A DNA stretch of 64,000 bases from Epsilonproteobacteria bacterium tcs-49 (GCA_002049495.1 LLYS01000002.1:175034-239033), one strand, 5' to 3'; shown: positions 44,903-54,731, numbered from the stretch's first letter. Numbers and translations: made by a program. Notes: generated by a model from the letters alone, not told the origin.

Positions 44903-45463
44903 ATGCATATTTATATCCTTTTGGATCTGCTTTTAGTACTGTTTGCGGGGGTTTTGAGTTACTACAGTTATCGGAAAAAAAGTTATATCAGACTTTTTGA
45001 GTATTTCAAAATTTTCGTTTTGATTACGATAAGCGCGAAACTTGCCGCGAAAACGGGGGTGTTTTTGCAGGAGGCGGGGATCTTGCGGGCCGATACCTAC
45101 TCCGTCGCGATTTTGATCGGATTTGGCTTGAATCTGGCGGGGTTTTACTTTGCGATGCTGCTTTTGCTGGATCTGTTGAAAAACCATGTCCACAGCTCGG
45201 GGTTGCGCAAGCTGGCCGCGGTGACGGTATCGGTAGTACAGGTGGCCGTATTGAGCAGCTTTTTACTCTATATCACCATGCAGTTGACCCCCGCCAAGCG
45301 TTATCTGTACCCGCATTTTCAAAAAAGTTACCTCTATTTGCATATAAAGCGATTTTATATAAAGTTTTTAAACGATGATTTTGTTTATATGCTGCTAAGT
45401 TCGGAAACGGGGACCAACCCCAAAGAGGTGATTTTCAAATCCTTTAAAAACTCCCTGGATTAA
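44903..45463 (+). CDS. Four-helix membrane protein (possibly CvpA-like)
   Basis: 186 residues. Four hydrophobic segments (about 4-19, 36-52, 68-92, 107-126) and a cytoplasmic, basic C-terminal tail ending EVIFKSFKNSLD. Size, helix spacing and tail are similar to CvpA proteins, but no diagnostic motif is clear, so function is unassigned. Convergent overlap of 4 bases with the methyltransferase gene. Confidence 0.6.
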   Translation: MHIYILLDLLLVLFAGVLSYYSYRKKSYIRLFEYFKIFVLITISAKLAAKTGVFLQEAGILRADTYSVAILIGFGLNLAGFYFAMLLLLDLLKNHVHSSGLRKLAAVTVSVVQVAVLSSFLLYITMQLTPAKRYLYPHFQKSYLYLHIKRFYIKFLNDDFVYMLLSSETGTNPKEVIFKSFKNSLD

Positions 45464-46248
45464 AGGGCGCCGTTTTGGGTTTGAAAGCGGTGCATGACCA
45501 AAGCCGCCGCAGCGGTGATGTTGAAGCTTTTCACATCCGGCGCCATTTCGATGCGCAGCGTAGCATCACACAGGCTCAGGGTTTCGGGGCTGAGCCCGTA
45601 TCCCTCGTGGCCCAGGACAACGACCCACTTTCGGGGGATTTGAAGCTGTGTAAGGGGGATCGCGTCTTCCGTAGCTTCCGCACCGAAAACCGTGTACCCC
45701 GCTTCTTTGAAACGGGTGATTGTCGATGCCATATCTTCGTAAACGTGGATTTTGAGCTTACTGGCATAGCCCATGGAGACCCGAAGGGCGCGGCGACCGT
45801 AGGGGTGGGGTGCTTCTTTGGCGATGGCCATGGAGCGCACGTCCAGCGCTGCCATTGAGCGTGCGATCGCTCCGACGTTTTCCATGTTTGCGACCCTGTC
45901 AAGCATCAAAACCGTATCGTCAAGAGCTTCCAGACTCTGCATCTGCGGTCGGATGCCGTGCATCATCACCCCCTGGTGCAGTTTGTGGCCCACGATCGAT
46001 TGCATCGTTTTCTTTTCGGCGACGAACAGGATCGGAATCTCCTTTTGCCGCAGCAGTGCGGCGTGCTTTTCATAAAAATCGCGGGTTGCGAGAATACTGT
46101 TGATCCTTAATTCCGTCCGCAGCAGCAAAGTGACTACCTTTTCGCTATCGGCTACGAAGCTGTCCCGACCGTCGCGGGCGTTGCCCCGGAGGGTTTTGTA
46201 AATCTCCAGGCGGGGGTCGTTGAGGTCACTGACGGGGGTTAAATCCAT
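45460..46248 (-). CDS. TrmH/SpoU-family RNA 2'-O-methyltransferase
   Basis: 262 residues. N-terminal substrate-binding domain (~1-100), then the SPOUT knot with its three motifs: NMENVGAIARSMAA, VVLGHEGYGL and FNITAAAALVMH. Uses SAM to methylate a ribose in rRNA or tRNA; the N-terminal part resembles RlmB-like rRNA enzymes, but the site is not determinable. Single gene with no operon partner. Confidence 0.9.
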   Translation of the reverse strand: MDLTPVSDLNDPRLEIYKTLRGNARDGRDSFVADSEKVVTLLLRTELRINSILATRDFYEKHAALLRQKEIPILFVAEKKTMQSIVGHKLHQGVMMHGIRPQMQSLEALDDTVLMLDRVANMENVGAIARSMAALDVRSMAIAKEAPHPYGRRALRVSMGYASKLKIHVYEDMASTITRFKEAGYTVFGAEATEDAIPLTQLQIPRKWVVVLGHEGYGLSPETLSLCDATLRIEMAPDVKSFNITAAAALVMHRFQTQNGAL

Positions 46249-46359
46249 AAAATCTCTTTTTTACCGTAATTGTAGCATCTTCTTGGTCGGGAAAATAAAA
46301 GCGTTCCGGGCAAAGGAGATGCTATAATATAACAAAATTTTAAAAGATAAGGAGATATA

Positions 46360-47205
46360 ATGATACGAGCGGCTGCTGTTTTTTGCTGCATCGCTACGGC
46401 GCTGTGGGCACAGGGGGTGGAAAAGCTTTGGGAAACAAAACCCGTGCTCAGCGTTCCCGAAAGCGTTTTGTACGATGCTAAGAACCAACGGATCTTTGTC
46501 GCCAATATCGACGGCAAACCCACGGATAAAGACGGCAAAGGATTTATCTCCCTGCTGCAAGAGGGCGGATCGGTAGAAAAGCTGCAATGGGTTGCGGGGA
46601 TGGACGCTCCCAAAGGGATGGCGCTGCGAAATGGAAAGCTGTACGTCAGCGATATTGACAAACTTCATAAAATCGATATCGGCACTGCCGCAATAGAGCA
46701 AACGTACCATGCGCGAAATGCGGAGTTTTTAAACGATGTTGCCGTAGATGCCCGGGGGAACGTGTATGTGTCCGATTATGCAAAATCCCATCGGGCGATC
46801 TATAAACTTACAGGGGGAGAGTTAAAGCTTTGGCTCGGCGCAAAAGCGCTGGGCGGCGAGCGTCCCAACGGTTTATGGGTGGAGGGATCCCGCCTGAGCG
46901 TGGGTACGAAAAGCGGCACGATCTACTTTGTCGATCTGGACAGTAAAAAGGTGACGCTGCATAAGCGGGGTATCGGCGTCAACGGTATCGACGGGATCCA
47001 TCCCGACGGAAACGGCGGATATATCACTTCCGATTGGGCGGGGCGTATCTTTCATGTCCGGGCACAGGGGGAGGCCGTTAAGATAGTAGACGGCAGCGCA
47101 GAAAAAGTCAACGCCGCCGACATCTGGTATGATGTTGCGACGCAGCGCATCTTCGTGCCCACCTTTTTCGATAATCGGGTGTTGTGCTATAAACTGCTTC
47201 CCTGA
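46360..47205 (+). CDS. Periplasmic NHL/SMP-30-like beta-propeller protein
   Basis: 281 residues with signal peptide (AAAVFCCIATALWAQ). Repeated propeller blades are visible as strands such as PESVLYDAKNQRIFVANI, PKGMALRNGKLYVSDI, NDVAVDARGNVYVSDY and NGIDGIHPDGNGGYITSDWA. This is the SMP-30/gluconolactonase-like or NHL six-blade class, used for sugar lactone hydrolysis or protein binding. Catalytic metal ligands are not evident by eye. Its end overlaps the convergent kinase gene by 19 bases. Confidence 0.75.
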   Translation: MIRAAAVFCCIATALWAQGVEKLWETKPVLSVPESVLYDAKNQRIFVANIDGKPTDKDGKGFISLLQEGGSVEKLQWVAGMDAPKGMALRNGKLYVSDIDKLHKIDIGTAAIEQTYHARNAEFLNDVAVDARGNVYVSDYAKSHRAIYKLTGGELKLWLGAKALGGERPNGLWVEGSRLSVGTKSGTIYFVDLDSKKVTLHKRGIGVNGIDGIHPDGNGGYITSDWAGRIFHVRAQGEAVKIVDGSAEKVNAADIWYDVATQRIFVPTFFDNRVLCYKLLP

Positions 47206-48986
47206 GGCGACGGGGCGGCGGTGAGTTTGATACTGAAGATCGCTCCCGCCGTGGCGTTTTTGACGCTGAGTTCTCCGTGCATACTTTTTTCCACAAGCAT
47301 CTTTGCCATATATAGCCCCAACCCCGTCCCCTGGGCTTCAAATTTTGTCGTGAAGTAGGGTTCGTAAATCTTATCGATGATATCCTCGGCGATACCGCCC
47401 CCGTTGTCTTCGACGCGAAGGTATACGGACCCGTTTTCCCGCGATAGGGTGAGGGTGATAACGCCTTGTACAATCTCATGGTTTGCCAACTGCCGCTCTA
47501 TGGCTTCCTGGGCGTTTTTGATCAGGGTCAGCAGCACCTGCCGGAACTCGTTGGGGTATCCGGTGACGTAGACGGGAGTCCCGGTACCGTTTATGCGCAG
47601 CTGGATAAAACGCTCCTGCAAAAGGGGTAAAACGATCTCGTGTACCGAAGCGATCGTTTCATCGAGTCGAAAGGTTTCCTGCTTTTTCGAAGGGACGAAA
47701 AAACGGCGGAAATCGTTGATCGTTTTGGAGAGGCTGTGCAGGATCGTATCCATCTTGCCGTCAAACTCCAAAAGTTTCTCTTTGCTGAGGCTTCCCTCCG
47801 TGTAGTCGTCGACGATCAGGTTTTTATAGATCATCAGCGTATTGAGGGGTTGACGCCACTGGTGGGCGATAGAACTCATCATCTCCGCCATGGAGGCGAG
47901 TTTGGATTGCTGGATGAGCAGCTGCTCCTTTTGGCGCAGCTGGCTGATCTGTTTTTTCACTTCGGCCTGGAGAAGGCTGTTGCTTTGTTTGACGGTGATC
48001 AGGCTCAAATCCAGCCGCTTAATCAAAAGAGCCAAAAGGGAGCTAAGCAGAAACAAAACCAGGGCAAAGGCGGCATTGTGTTTGAGCAGTATATCCGTCT
48101 GAGCGTCGGTATAGAGGGTATTGAGTTCCATGATAAGATAGAGCCGGTTATTGGTTTGGACCTTTAAACGCTTGGAGATAAGCGTGTCGCCGATGAAAAG
48201 CTCCGATTGCAGTATCTCCCGGGCGCGGGGGTACAATCCGTCGAGTTTGGGCAGGCTTTGGTCATATCTCGTCCAGCTCTGTTTGGGGTCGTAGTGGTGC
48301 AGAATCTCCCCCTCCCTGTCGGCCAGGAGCATATTGTACGAGGAGGATTGAAAAAGCGTATGCATAAACTCTTTCATAAAAAGGTTGCTGATCAAAACCC
48401 CTTGAAAACGACCCTGTTTATAAACGGGCAGCATCACCCGTACAGTGGGTTTATAGGGAAGTTCCACCTTTTTATGCTCAATATTGAGATCAAGGTTGGA
48501 AAAGTAGACCTCATTGGGAGCTTTCTCTTTCGCCAGTTGGAAATAATCCCGGTGGGCTTTGTTTTGCAATTTGTCGGCAGGAAGGGGATAGGGCCTTTTG
48601 GCGTAGGCATCGCGGTCGATACGCAACCGTTCTTCCCCCCGGGCATTTAAAAAGCGCAGCTGCATCACGTAGGGGTCGGTTGCGGCGGCAAAAAGCAGAT
48701 ACTCCTGCAAAGCGGCGCTGTTTTGCGCCGTGGGGCTTTGCAAATAGGAGTGAAACACCTTCGATCCGCTGATCGCTTTGAGGGTGTCGGCATTGCCGCC
48801 GAGAAAACGGCGGAATTTGTTTTCTATGATCTGTGCGGTACTGATATCGTTTTCCAGCCTGTTGTGCTGCAAACGGTTAAAAAAGAAAAGGTTGATAACG
48901 GTGAAGTACAGCAATAGCGCCCCAAACAGTGAAAAGAGCAGGATATACAGGGTTCGTTGCTTTTGAATCAACTGTGTAAGCCACAC
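47187..48986 (-). CDS. Orphan membrane sensor histidine kinase
   Basis: 599 residues. TM1 about 12-34, a large periplasmic Cache-like domain (~35-290; FLNARGEERLRIDRDAYAK), TM2 about 300-318, coiled-coil linker, H-box SSIAHQWRQPLNTLMIYKN, N-box TLIKNAQEAI, G1 DNGGGI and G2 GTGLGLYMAKML. The HQWRQPL box is the class common in Campylobacterota chemosensory-type kinases. No response regulator gene is adjacent. The phospho-His in SIAHQW is present, so it should be active. Confidence 0.88.
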   Translation of the reverse strand: MWLTQLIQKQRTLYILLFSLFGALLLYFTVINLFFFNRLQHNRLENDISTAQIIENKFRRFLGGNADTLKAISGSKVFHSYLQSPTAQNSAALQEYLLFAAATDPYVMQLRFLNARGEERLRIDRDAYAKRPYPLPADKLQNKAHRDYFQLAKEKAPNEVYFSNLDLNIEHKKVELPYKPTVRVMLPVYKQGRFQGVLISNLFMKEFMHTLFQSSSYNMLLADREGEILHHYDPKQSWTRYDQSLPKLDGLYPRAREILQSELFIGDTLISKRLKVQTNNRLYLIMELNTLYTDAQTDILLKHNAAFALVLFLLSSLLALLIKRLDLSLITVKQSNSLLQAEVKKQISQLRQKEQLLIQQSKLASMAEMMSSIAHQWRQPLNTLMIYKNLIVDDYTEGSLSKEKLLEFDGKMDTILHSLSKTINDFRRFFVPSKKQETFRLDETIASVHEIVLPLLQERFIQLRINGTGTPVYVTGYPNEFRQVLLTLIKNAQEAIERQLANHEIVQGVITLTLSRENGSVYLRVEDNGGGIAEDIIDKIYEPYFTTKFEAQGTGLGLYMAKMLVEKSMHGELSVKNATAGAIFSIKLTAAPSPQGSSL

Positions 48987-49113
48987 GGCAGGGTCCTTTG
49001 GAAAATAAGAGCTGTTTACCTTTGCGTGAGCGGGTGTAAATATCGTCTATGCAATAGTATAGTATAAAAGTTTAGCAAAAATGTAATAAGAAAGCCGCAA
49101 GTTGTGAAATGAA

Positions 49114-49163
49114 AGCACCGGGTTGTAAAAAAGGAGAGAAGAAGGGGATTTGGACCCGGTGCT
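49114..49163. repeat. Perfect 10-bp inverted repeat downstream of groEL
   Basis: AGCACCGGGT (49114-49123) and ACCCGGTGCT (49154-49163) are exact complements 30 bases apart, 34 bases past the groEL stop on the minus strand. On that strand the stem is followed by TTTC rather than a long T-run, so terminator activity is uncertain. The loop holds a T-rich stretch. Confidence 0.45.
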
Positions 49164-49197
49164 GCTTAGCGGACTCAAAGGAGCCCGGAGGGCGGGA

Positions 49198-50844
49198 TTA
49201 CATCATCCCGGGCATGCCTCCCATGCCTCCCATTCCGCCCATGTCGGGCGCAGCGGGAGCCGCCGGCTTATCCTCTTTGATATCGCTTACCGTCGCTTCG
49301 GTGGTAAGCAGAAGGCTCGCTACGGAGGTCGCGTTTTGCAGCGCCACTCTTTCAACTTTGAGCGGATCGATGATACCCGCTTCGATCATATCCACGTACT
49401 CACCCGTAGATGCGTTGAAGCCCGTATTCTCTTCACCGTTAGCTACGCCGTTTGCCACGACGCCCGCGTCAAAGCCTGCGTTGGTCGCGATCTGTTTCAA
49501 CGGCGCGCTTACCGCTCTTTTGATGATTTCCGCCCCGACGAGTTCGTCGCCGCACAGGTCGCTGATATCGATTTTTGACGTCGCTCTGATCAAAGCCGCG
49601 CCGCCGCCGATAACGATACCTTCGTCAACCGCCGCTTTTGTGGCGCTGAGTGAATCGTCCACTCTGTCTTTTTTCTCTTTCATCTCAGTCTCGGTCGCTG
49701 CGCCGACTTTGATCACCGCTACGCCGCCGCTGAGTTTGGCGAGTCTTTCCTGGAGTTTTTCTTTGTCGTACTCGCTTGTCGTCGCTTCGATCTGCGCTTT
49801 GATTTCGCTGACGCGTCCGTCAACCGCGCTTTTTTCGCCGGCACCGTCGACGATAACGGTGTTATCTTTGTCGATAACCACTCTCGCCGCGCTTCCCAGG
49901 TCGTTGACCGTCGCGCTTTCAAGCGTTCTTCCAAGCTCTTCGCTGATCACTTCCCCGCCGGTGAGAATAGCGATATCTTTTAGCATCTCTTTTCTTCTGT
50001 CGCCGAAACCGGGAGCTTTTACCGCGGCAACGTTGAGGATGCCTCGAAGTTTGTTCACCACAAGCGTCGCAAGGGCTTCACCCTCTACGTCCTCGGCGAT
50101 GATAAGCAGGGGTCTGTTGGATTGCTGCACGCCTTCAAGGATGGGCAGCATATCTTTCATATTCGCTACTTTTTGGTCAAATAGCAGGATATAGGGGTTT
50201 TCAAGCTCCGCTACCATCTTTTCGTTGTCGCTTGCGAAATAGGGGCTGAGGTAGCCTCTGTCAAACTGCATCCCTTCGACCACTTCCAGCTCGTCCTGGA
50301 TACCTTTTGCTTCCTCAACGGTGATAACGCCGTCTTTACCCACTTTATCCATCGCGTCAGCGATCAGATCCCCGATCACTTTGTCGCTGTTTGCGGAGAT
50401 GGTCGCAACCTGCGCGATCTCTTTTTTGTTGGAAACTTCTCTGGTGATCTTTTTCAATTCGTCGACGATTCTGAGGCTTGCTTTGTCCATCCCTCTTTTT
50501 ACCTCTACGGGGTTGGCGCCTGCGGTGATGTTTCGAAGGCCCTCTTTAAAGATGGAGTGCGCAAGTACCGTCGCCGTCGTCGTACCGTCACCGGCTTCGT
50601 CCGCGGTTTTGCTCGCAACCTCTTTGACCAGCTGCGCGCCCATATTTTCAAGCTTGTCCTCAAGCTCGATCTCTCTTGCGACGCTCACGCCGTCTTTGGT
50701 GATGGAGGGAGCCCCGTAACTTTTTTCGATAAGGACGTTCCGGCCTCTTGGACCCATCGTTACTCTTACCGCGTCAGCAAGTTTCTGTACGCCGCTGAAA
50801 AGTTCGTTTCTCGCATTGTCTGAAAAGTATACTTCTTTTGCCAT
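49198..50844 (-). CDS. groL: Chaperonin GroEL
   Basis: 548 residues, standard length. N-terminal [23 protein letters not shown] site [11 protein letters not shown], the [13 protein letters not shown] segment and the Gly-Gly-Met tail ([14 protein letters not shown]). ATP-driven folding cage with GroES, whose gene is 49 bases upstream in the same operon. Transcription is expected from the CIRCE-controlled promoter ahead of groES. Confidence 0.98.
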   Translation of the reverse strand: MAKEVYFSDNARNELFSGVQKLADAVRVTMGPRGRNVLIEKSYGAPSITKDGVSVAREIELEDKLENMGAQLVKEVASKTADEAGDGTTTATVLAHSIFKEGLRNITAGANPVEVKRGMDKASLRIVDELKKITREVSNKKEIAQVATISANSDKVIGDLIADAMDKVGKDGVITVEEAKGIQDELEVVEGMQFDRGYLSPYFASDNEKMVAELENPYILLFDQKVANMKDMLPILEGVQQSNRPLLIIAEDVEGEALATLVVNKLRGILNVAAVKAPGFGDRRKEMLKDIAILTGGEVISEELGRTLESATVNDLGSAARVVIDKDNTVIVDGAGEKSAVDGRVSEIKAQIEATTSEYDKEKLQERLAKLSGGVAVIKVGAATETEMKEKKDRVDDSLSATKAAVDEGIVIGGGAALIRATSKIDISDLCGDELVGAEIIKRAVSAPLKQIATNAGFDAGVVANGVANGEENTGFNASTGEYVDMIEAGIIDPLKVERVALQNATSVASLLLTTEATVSDIKEDKPAAPAAPDMGGMGGMGGMPGMM

Positions 50845-50893
50845 CTTGTTTCTCCTTTTGAATTATGTATTATATAATGATTAAAATGTAGGG

Positions 50894-51154
50894 TTATCGC
50901 ATGATACCTAAGATATCGCCGCTTTCCAGGATCAAGTGCTCCTGACCGTCAAGATTCAACTCGGTTCCGCTATATTTAGCAAAAACGATTTTGTCTCCTT
51001 TGTTGATACCGTCAGCTTCGGGACCGACCGCTTCAACAACCGCTTCTTGGGGTTTCTCCTTCGCATTGTCGGGAATAATGATCCCCGAAGCGGTTTTTTG
51101 TTCCTCTTCTACACGTTTTACTAAAACTCTGTCACCAAGTGGTTGAAAGCTCAT
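50894..51154 (-). CDS. groS: Co-chaperonin GroES
   Basis: 86 residues. Mobile-loop region EEEQKTASGIIIPDNAKEKP, DKIVFAKYSGTEL and the closing ESGDILGIM. Forms the lid of GroEL. SD AAGGAG 9 to 10 bases ahead on the minus strand. First gene of groES-groEL behind a CIRCE operator. Confidence 0.97.
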   Translation of the reverse strand: MSFQPLGDRVLVKRVEEEQKTASGIIIPDNAKEKPQEAVVEAVGPEADGINKGDKIVFAKYSGTELNLDGQEHLILESGDILGIMR

Positions 51155-51166
51155 CTTGTTTCTCCT

Positions 51167-51193
51167 TTAGCATTTGTTAAAATAAAGTGCTGA
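51167..51193. promoter_or_regulatory. CIRCE operator (HrcA site) of groESL
   Basis: TTAGCATTT-N9-AAGTGCTGA, matching the CIRCE consensus TTAGCACTC-N9-GAGTGCTAA at 14 of 18 positions with the exact 9-base spacing. It covers the expected transcription start, so HrcA would repress groESL until heat stress. Confidence 0.75.
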
Positions 51194-51194
51194 A

Positions 51195-51223
51195 ATTTTA
51201 CACCAAAAAAAACTTTTTGTCAA
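51195..51223 (-). promoter_or_regulatory. Sigma70 promoter of groESL
   Basis: On the minus strand TTGACA (51223-51218), 17-base spacer, TAAAAT (51200-51195). Strong consensus match directly upstream of the CIRCE repeat. Confidence 0.8.
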
Positions 51224-51361
51224 GAGTTTTCCGTTAAGTTATTTTCTGTAACTCATCATACCTTAGTCGTAATGACTAAACTATGTTGCGATACGCTCCT
51301 GTTATGATAGATTTAATCTTATCTTTGTATAATATTTCAATTTTGTATACAAGGAGCAGTG

Positions 51362-52783
51362 ATGGGTGGTTCCGCACATGTTTTTTTCGGCAGCAGCGAG
51401 GAGAAAAAGCAGGAGTACAAACCGCGACTGAGTCCCTACAGCAAAGAGGAGGTGTCGCGCGCCGCGATTTGTGACGCGGCGGATGCCGAGCGTGCGCTTG
51501 AGATCGCCGAAGAGGCGGCAAAGGAAGTGAAAAAAAGCGAGTTGAGCCAAAGAATCGCCTGGATGGAAGATGTGGCCGATCGCCTGAGCGAGCGCAAAGA
51601 GGAGTTTGCCAAAGTCCTGGTCGATGAGGTGGCAAAACCTCTGATGTTTGCGCGCGTAGAGGTGGATCGATGCGTGGAAACGATCCGTCTGAGTGCCAAA
51701 GCCGCCGCCGAAAGTCACGGGGAAACGATCCCCACCGATATCATGCCAAGCGGGAAAAAAACCATCGCCTACGTCAAGCGCGAACCCGTAGGCGTGGTGG
51801 CGTGCATCACGCCTTTTAATTTTCCGCTCAACCTCGTCGCGCACAAGATCGCCCCGGCACTGGCCGCGGGCAACGCCGTAGTGCTTAAACCCACGCCCGA
51901 AGCGCCGCTGTGCGCGTATATGTTCGCAAAGCTGTTCATCGAAAGTAGATACGCGATTCCGGATGCGCTCAGCGTCGTTTACGGCGACGCGGAAGTGGGC
52001 GGCGCACTGGTTTCTAGTCCGATCCCGCGGGTTATCAGCTTTACCGGAAGCGTTCCCGTGGGCAAGATCATCATGTCCCAGGCGGGGATCAAAAAGGTCA
52101 GCCTGGAACTCGGCGGCAACGCCGCGACTTTCGTCGAGCGCAGCGCGGATCTTCAAACCGCAGCGCAGCGCTGCGCCTTTGGGGCTTTTGTCAATTCGGG
52201 GCAGGTATGCATCTCCTTGCAGCGCATCTACGTAGACGCCGCGGTGTATGAGGAGTTTGCCGGCTATCTGGCCCGGGAAACCAAAAAGCTCAAGGTGGGC
52301 AGCCCCTACGACGAGGATACCTTCATGGGACCGCTGATCGATGACGAATCCAGCGAACGGGCGCAAAACTGGGTACAAAGCGCGCTTAAGGAGGGGGCCG
52401 TGGCCCTTGCGGGCGGAGAGATCAAAGAGGGGGTTTTTGAACCTACGGTGATGGCAAACGTCACCGACGAGATGGAGATCATCTGCGAAGAGGTGTTTGC
52501 CCCCATCGTCAGCCTGATCAAAGTTGACGGCTTTGATCAGGCGGTAACAAAGATGAACGATTCGCCCTACGGGTTGCAGTTTTCCATCTTCACCAACGAT
52601 CTGGCTTTGAGCAAGCGCGCCATCGAAGAGTTTGTAGCCGGCGGCGTGGTGATCAACGATATCCCGACCCTGCGCTTTGACGTCCAGCCCTACGGCGGCG
52701 TCAAAAACAGCGGCGTGGGGCGCGAAGGCCCCAAGTACGCCATCGAAGAGTTTACCGAAATGAAATCGGTCGTTATTTGCTAA
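51362..52783 (+). CDS. NAD(P)-dependent aldehyde dehydrogenase
   Basis: 473 residues from ATG 51362 (AAGGAG 5 bases ahead; GTG 51359 is too close). ALDH core motifs: TPFNFPLNLVAHKIAPALAA, cofactor FTGSVPVGKII, catalytic Glu in SLELGGN and nucleophile Cys in NSGQVCISLQR, and the closing QPYGGVKNSGVGREG. It oxidises an aldehyde to the acid; substrate not readable (lactaldehyde, glycolaldehyde or succinate semialdehyde are usual for this group). TATAAT at 51328-51333 is a likely -10 box. Followed after 20 bases by cdsA. Confidence 0.92.
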   Translation: MGGSAHVFFGSSEEKKQEYKPRLSPYSKEEVSRAAICDAADAERALEIAEEAAKEVKKSELSQRIAWMEDVADRLSERKEEFAKVLVDEVAKPLMFARVEVDRCVETIRLSAKAAAESHGETIPTDIMPSGKKTIAYVKREPVGVVACITPFNFPLNLVAHKIAPALAAGNAVVLKPTPEAPLCAYMFAKLFIESRYAIPDALSVVYGDAEVGGALVSSPIPRVISFTGSVPVGKIIMSQAGIKKVSLELGGNAATFVERSADLQTAAQRCAFGAFVNSGQVCISLQRIYVDAAVYEEFAGYLARETKKLKVGSPYDEDTFMGPLIDDESSERAQNWVQSALKEGAVALAGGEIKEGVFEPTVMANVTDEMEIICEEVFAPIVSLIKVDGFDQAVTKMNDSPYGLQFSIFTNDLALSKRAIEEFVAGGVVINDIPTLRFDVQPYGGVKNSGVGREGPKYAIEEFTEMKSVVIC

Positions 52784-52803
52784 TTTAAAAGATAAGGATT
52801 CTT

Positions 52804-53568
52804 ATGCCCCTACCAAAATTTATCGCATCCAGCCCCCAAAGATGGGGAACGGGGATCGCTTTAGTCGCGGTTCTTCTCCTTCTTGGCGTGTTCCACAACT
52901 TCTTTCTGATCTGGCTTTTTCTGGGCGCGGTGTATCTGTTTAGTTTCCACGAGTCGCTCAAACTTTTCGGCGCGGAGGACAGTAAGCTCTACGTCTATGC
53001 CGTCATCGTTTGGCTGCTCGCTGCGATCCATCCCCATCCGCAGGATCTTGTCGCTATCATAGCGCTGATCATGGCGGGATGGTTGGCGTATTCGCAGGGC
53101 TTTGACAAGAAGCAGTTTCTCCCCTTTGCCTATCCCACCGTAAGCTTCCTTTTTATGCTCGGTCTTTATGAAAGCTTCGGCATCCTCGCGCTGTTTTGGC
53201 TTGTCGTCGCCGTTTCCCTGACGGACGTAGGGGCGTACTTCGTGGGCAAAAGTATCGGGAAAACACCCTTTTGCAAAACCTCTCCGAAAAAGACGTGGGA
53301 GGGCGTAATCGGCGGCGTATTGATCGCTACGATCGTAGCGACGGCGGTAGGGGCCAATATGCTTTCCACTCCCGCGGCGCTGCTGGTTTCGCTGTTGGTG
53401 GCGTTTGCGTCCGTTTTCGGGGATCTGTTTGAAAGTTATCTCAAGCGAAAAGCCGGCGTCAAGGACAGCGGCAATCTTTTGCCCGGCCACGGAGGCGCGC
53501 TGGACCGGGTGGACGGCTACCTGTTTGCCGCACCGCTGCTGAGCGTACTTTTGCAAGGGGCGGTGTAG
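52804..53568 (+). CDS. cdsA: Phosphatidate cytidylyltransferase CdsA
   Basis: 254 residues, about seven helices, with the C-terminal CDP-alcohol signature SYLKRKAGVKDSGNLLPGHG followed by GALDRVDG. Makes CDP-diacylglycerol from CTP and phosphatidate at the inner membrane. Six bases from dxr; this cdsA-dxr pair is typical of the phylum. Confidence 0.95.
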   Translation: MPLPKFIASSPQRWGTGIALVAVLLLLGVFHNFFLIWLFLGAVYLFSFHESLKLFGAEDSKLYVYAVIVWLLAAIHPHPQDLVAIIALIMAGWLAYSQGFDKKQFLPFAYPTVSFLFMLGLYESFGILALFWLVVAVSLTDVGAYFVGKSIGKTPFCKTSPKKTWEGVIGGVLIATIVATAVGANMLSTPAALLVSLLVAFASVFGDLFESYLKRKAGVKDSGNLLPGHGGALDRVDGYLFAAPLLSVLLQGAV

Positions 53569-53574
53569 CATAGA

Positions 53575-54648
53575 ATGATCGTTTTAGGCTCCACCGGTTC
53601 CATCGGTGTCAACACCCTCGATATCGCCAAGCGTTTCGGTCTGGAGGTGGAGGTACTGGTTTCAAACAACAATACCGCACTTTTAAACAAACAGATCAAG
53701 GAGCATAATCCCCGCTACGTCGTCATCGGCAACGCGGAAAAAAAGGATGCGGTGGAGTTTGAAAAAAGCCGCCTTTTTACCGGAAGCGAGGGGATCGTAC
53801 ACGTATTGCACGAAGCCAAAAGCGAAACGGTGGTCAACGCTTTGGTGGGGTACAGCGGCGTGATGCCAAGTATCACCGCCCAGCGACTGGGGAAAAAACT
53901 GGCACTGGCTAACAAGGAATCGCTCGTGGTCGCGGGAAAGTTTCTCGACTGTGCCAAGATACACCCCATCGACAGTGAACACTTCGGGCTGTGGTACCTG
54001 CAAAACGATAAAGCGGTGCAAAAGCTTTATATCACCGCAAGCGGAGGCGCCCTGCGCGATTGGGAGATTGCGCGGATGGAAAACGCTACCGTCGAGGAGG
54101 TGCTTGAGCATCCCAACTGGGATATGGGCGCAAAGATTACCGTCGATTCGGCGTCTATGGTCAATAAACTTTTCGAACTGCTCGAAGCCAGGTGGCTTTT
54201 TGGCAAAACGGAGATCGATGCGTTTATCGAGCGCAAGTCGATCGTACACGCACTGGTGGAGTTTGTGGACGGTTCTACAACGGCGCATATGGCCGGGGTG
54301 GATATGCGCCTGCCCATCGCCTATGCGCTGCAGACGAGGGTCGAAGAACCGATTCTTACCCCCGTAGATCCTTTGCAGATGGGAAGTGTGCGCTTTGAAA
54401 AGATTTGTACAACGAGATATCCGGTGTGGAAACTCAAAGAGCACCTGCTGCGCGATCCCGATATGGGCGTGGTCGTCAACGCCGCGAACGACCTTTTGGT
54501 CAAACGGTTTTTGGAAAAAAAGATCGGTTTCGGACAGATCGCCGCGGGAATAGAGAGGGCGGTGGAACACTTTGAGGGAACCGTGGCAAAAGATATCGAG
54601 CAACTGGGGGGGCTGCACCGCGAGGTGAGTGCATTTTTGACCCCTTAA
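53575..54648 (+). CDS. dxr: 1-deoxy-D-xylulose 5-phosphate reductoisomerase
   Basis: 357 residues. NADPH motif VLGSTGSIGVNTL at the N-terminus, LALANKESLVVAG, ITASGGALRDW, and the metal-site segment HPNWDMGAKITVDSASMVNK. Second step of the MEP isoprenoid pathway. Somewhat shorter than the 390-400 residues of E. coli IspC, as usual in this phylum. No terminator is visible after it. Confidence 0.96.
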   Translation: MIVLGSTGSIGVNTLDIAKRFGLEVEVLVSNNNTALLNKQIKEHNPRYVVIGNAEKKDAVEFEKSRLFTGSEGIVHVLHEAKSETVVNALVGYSGVMPSITAQRLGKKLALANKESLVVAGKFLDCAKIHPIDSEHFGLWYLQNDKAVQKLYITASGGALRDWEIARMENATVEEVLEHPNWDMGAKITVDSASMVNKLFELLEARWLFGKTEIDAFIERKSIVHALVEFVDGSTTAHMAGVDMRLPIAYALQTRVEEPILTPVDPLQMGSVRFEKICTTRYPVWKLKEHLLRDPDMGVVVNAANDLLVKRFLEKKIGFGQIAAGIERAVEHFEGTVAKDIEQLGGLHREVSAFLTP

Positions 54649-54660
54649 CCTTTTTGTTAT

Positions 54661-54689
54661 TTGAACTTTTGTAAAATTCCACATTATAT
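54661..54689 (+). promoter_or_regulatory. Promoter of the M23-lpxC-infB run
   Basis: TTGAAC (54661-54666), 17-base spacer, TTATAT (54684-54689), 42 bases before the GTG of the M23 peptidase gene. Confidence 0.5.
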
Positions 54690-54731
54690 ACATTCAATAT
54701 ATAACATCTCCATATATTACAAAGGTTTACC

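Noticed and set aside
49109..50194. Open frame of 361 codons on the plus strand
   Set aside because: It lies antisense to groEL, is Ser/Ala/Thr-rich as expected from reading a strongly biased gene backwards, and has no family likeness.
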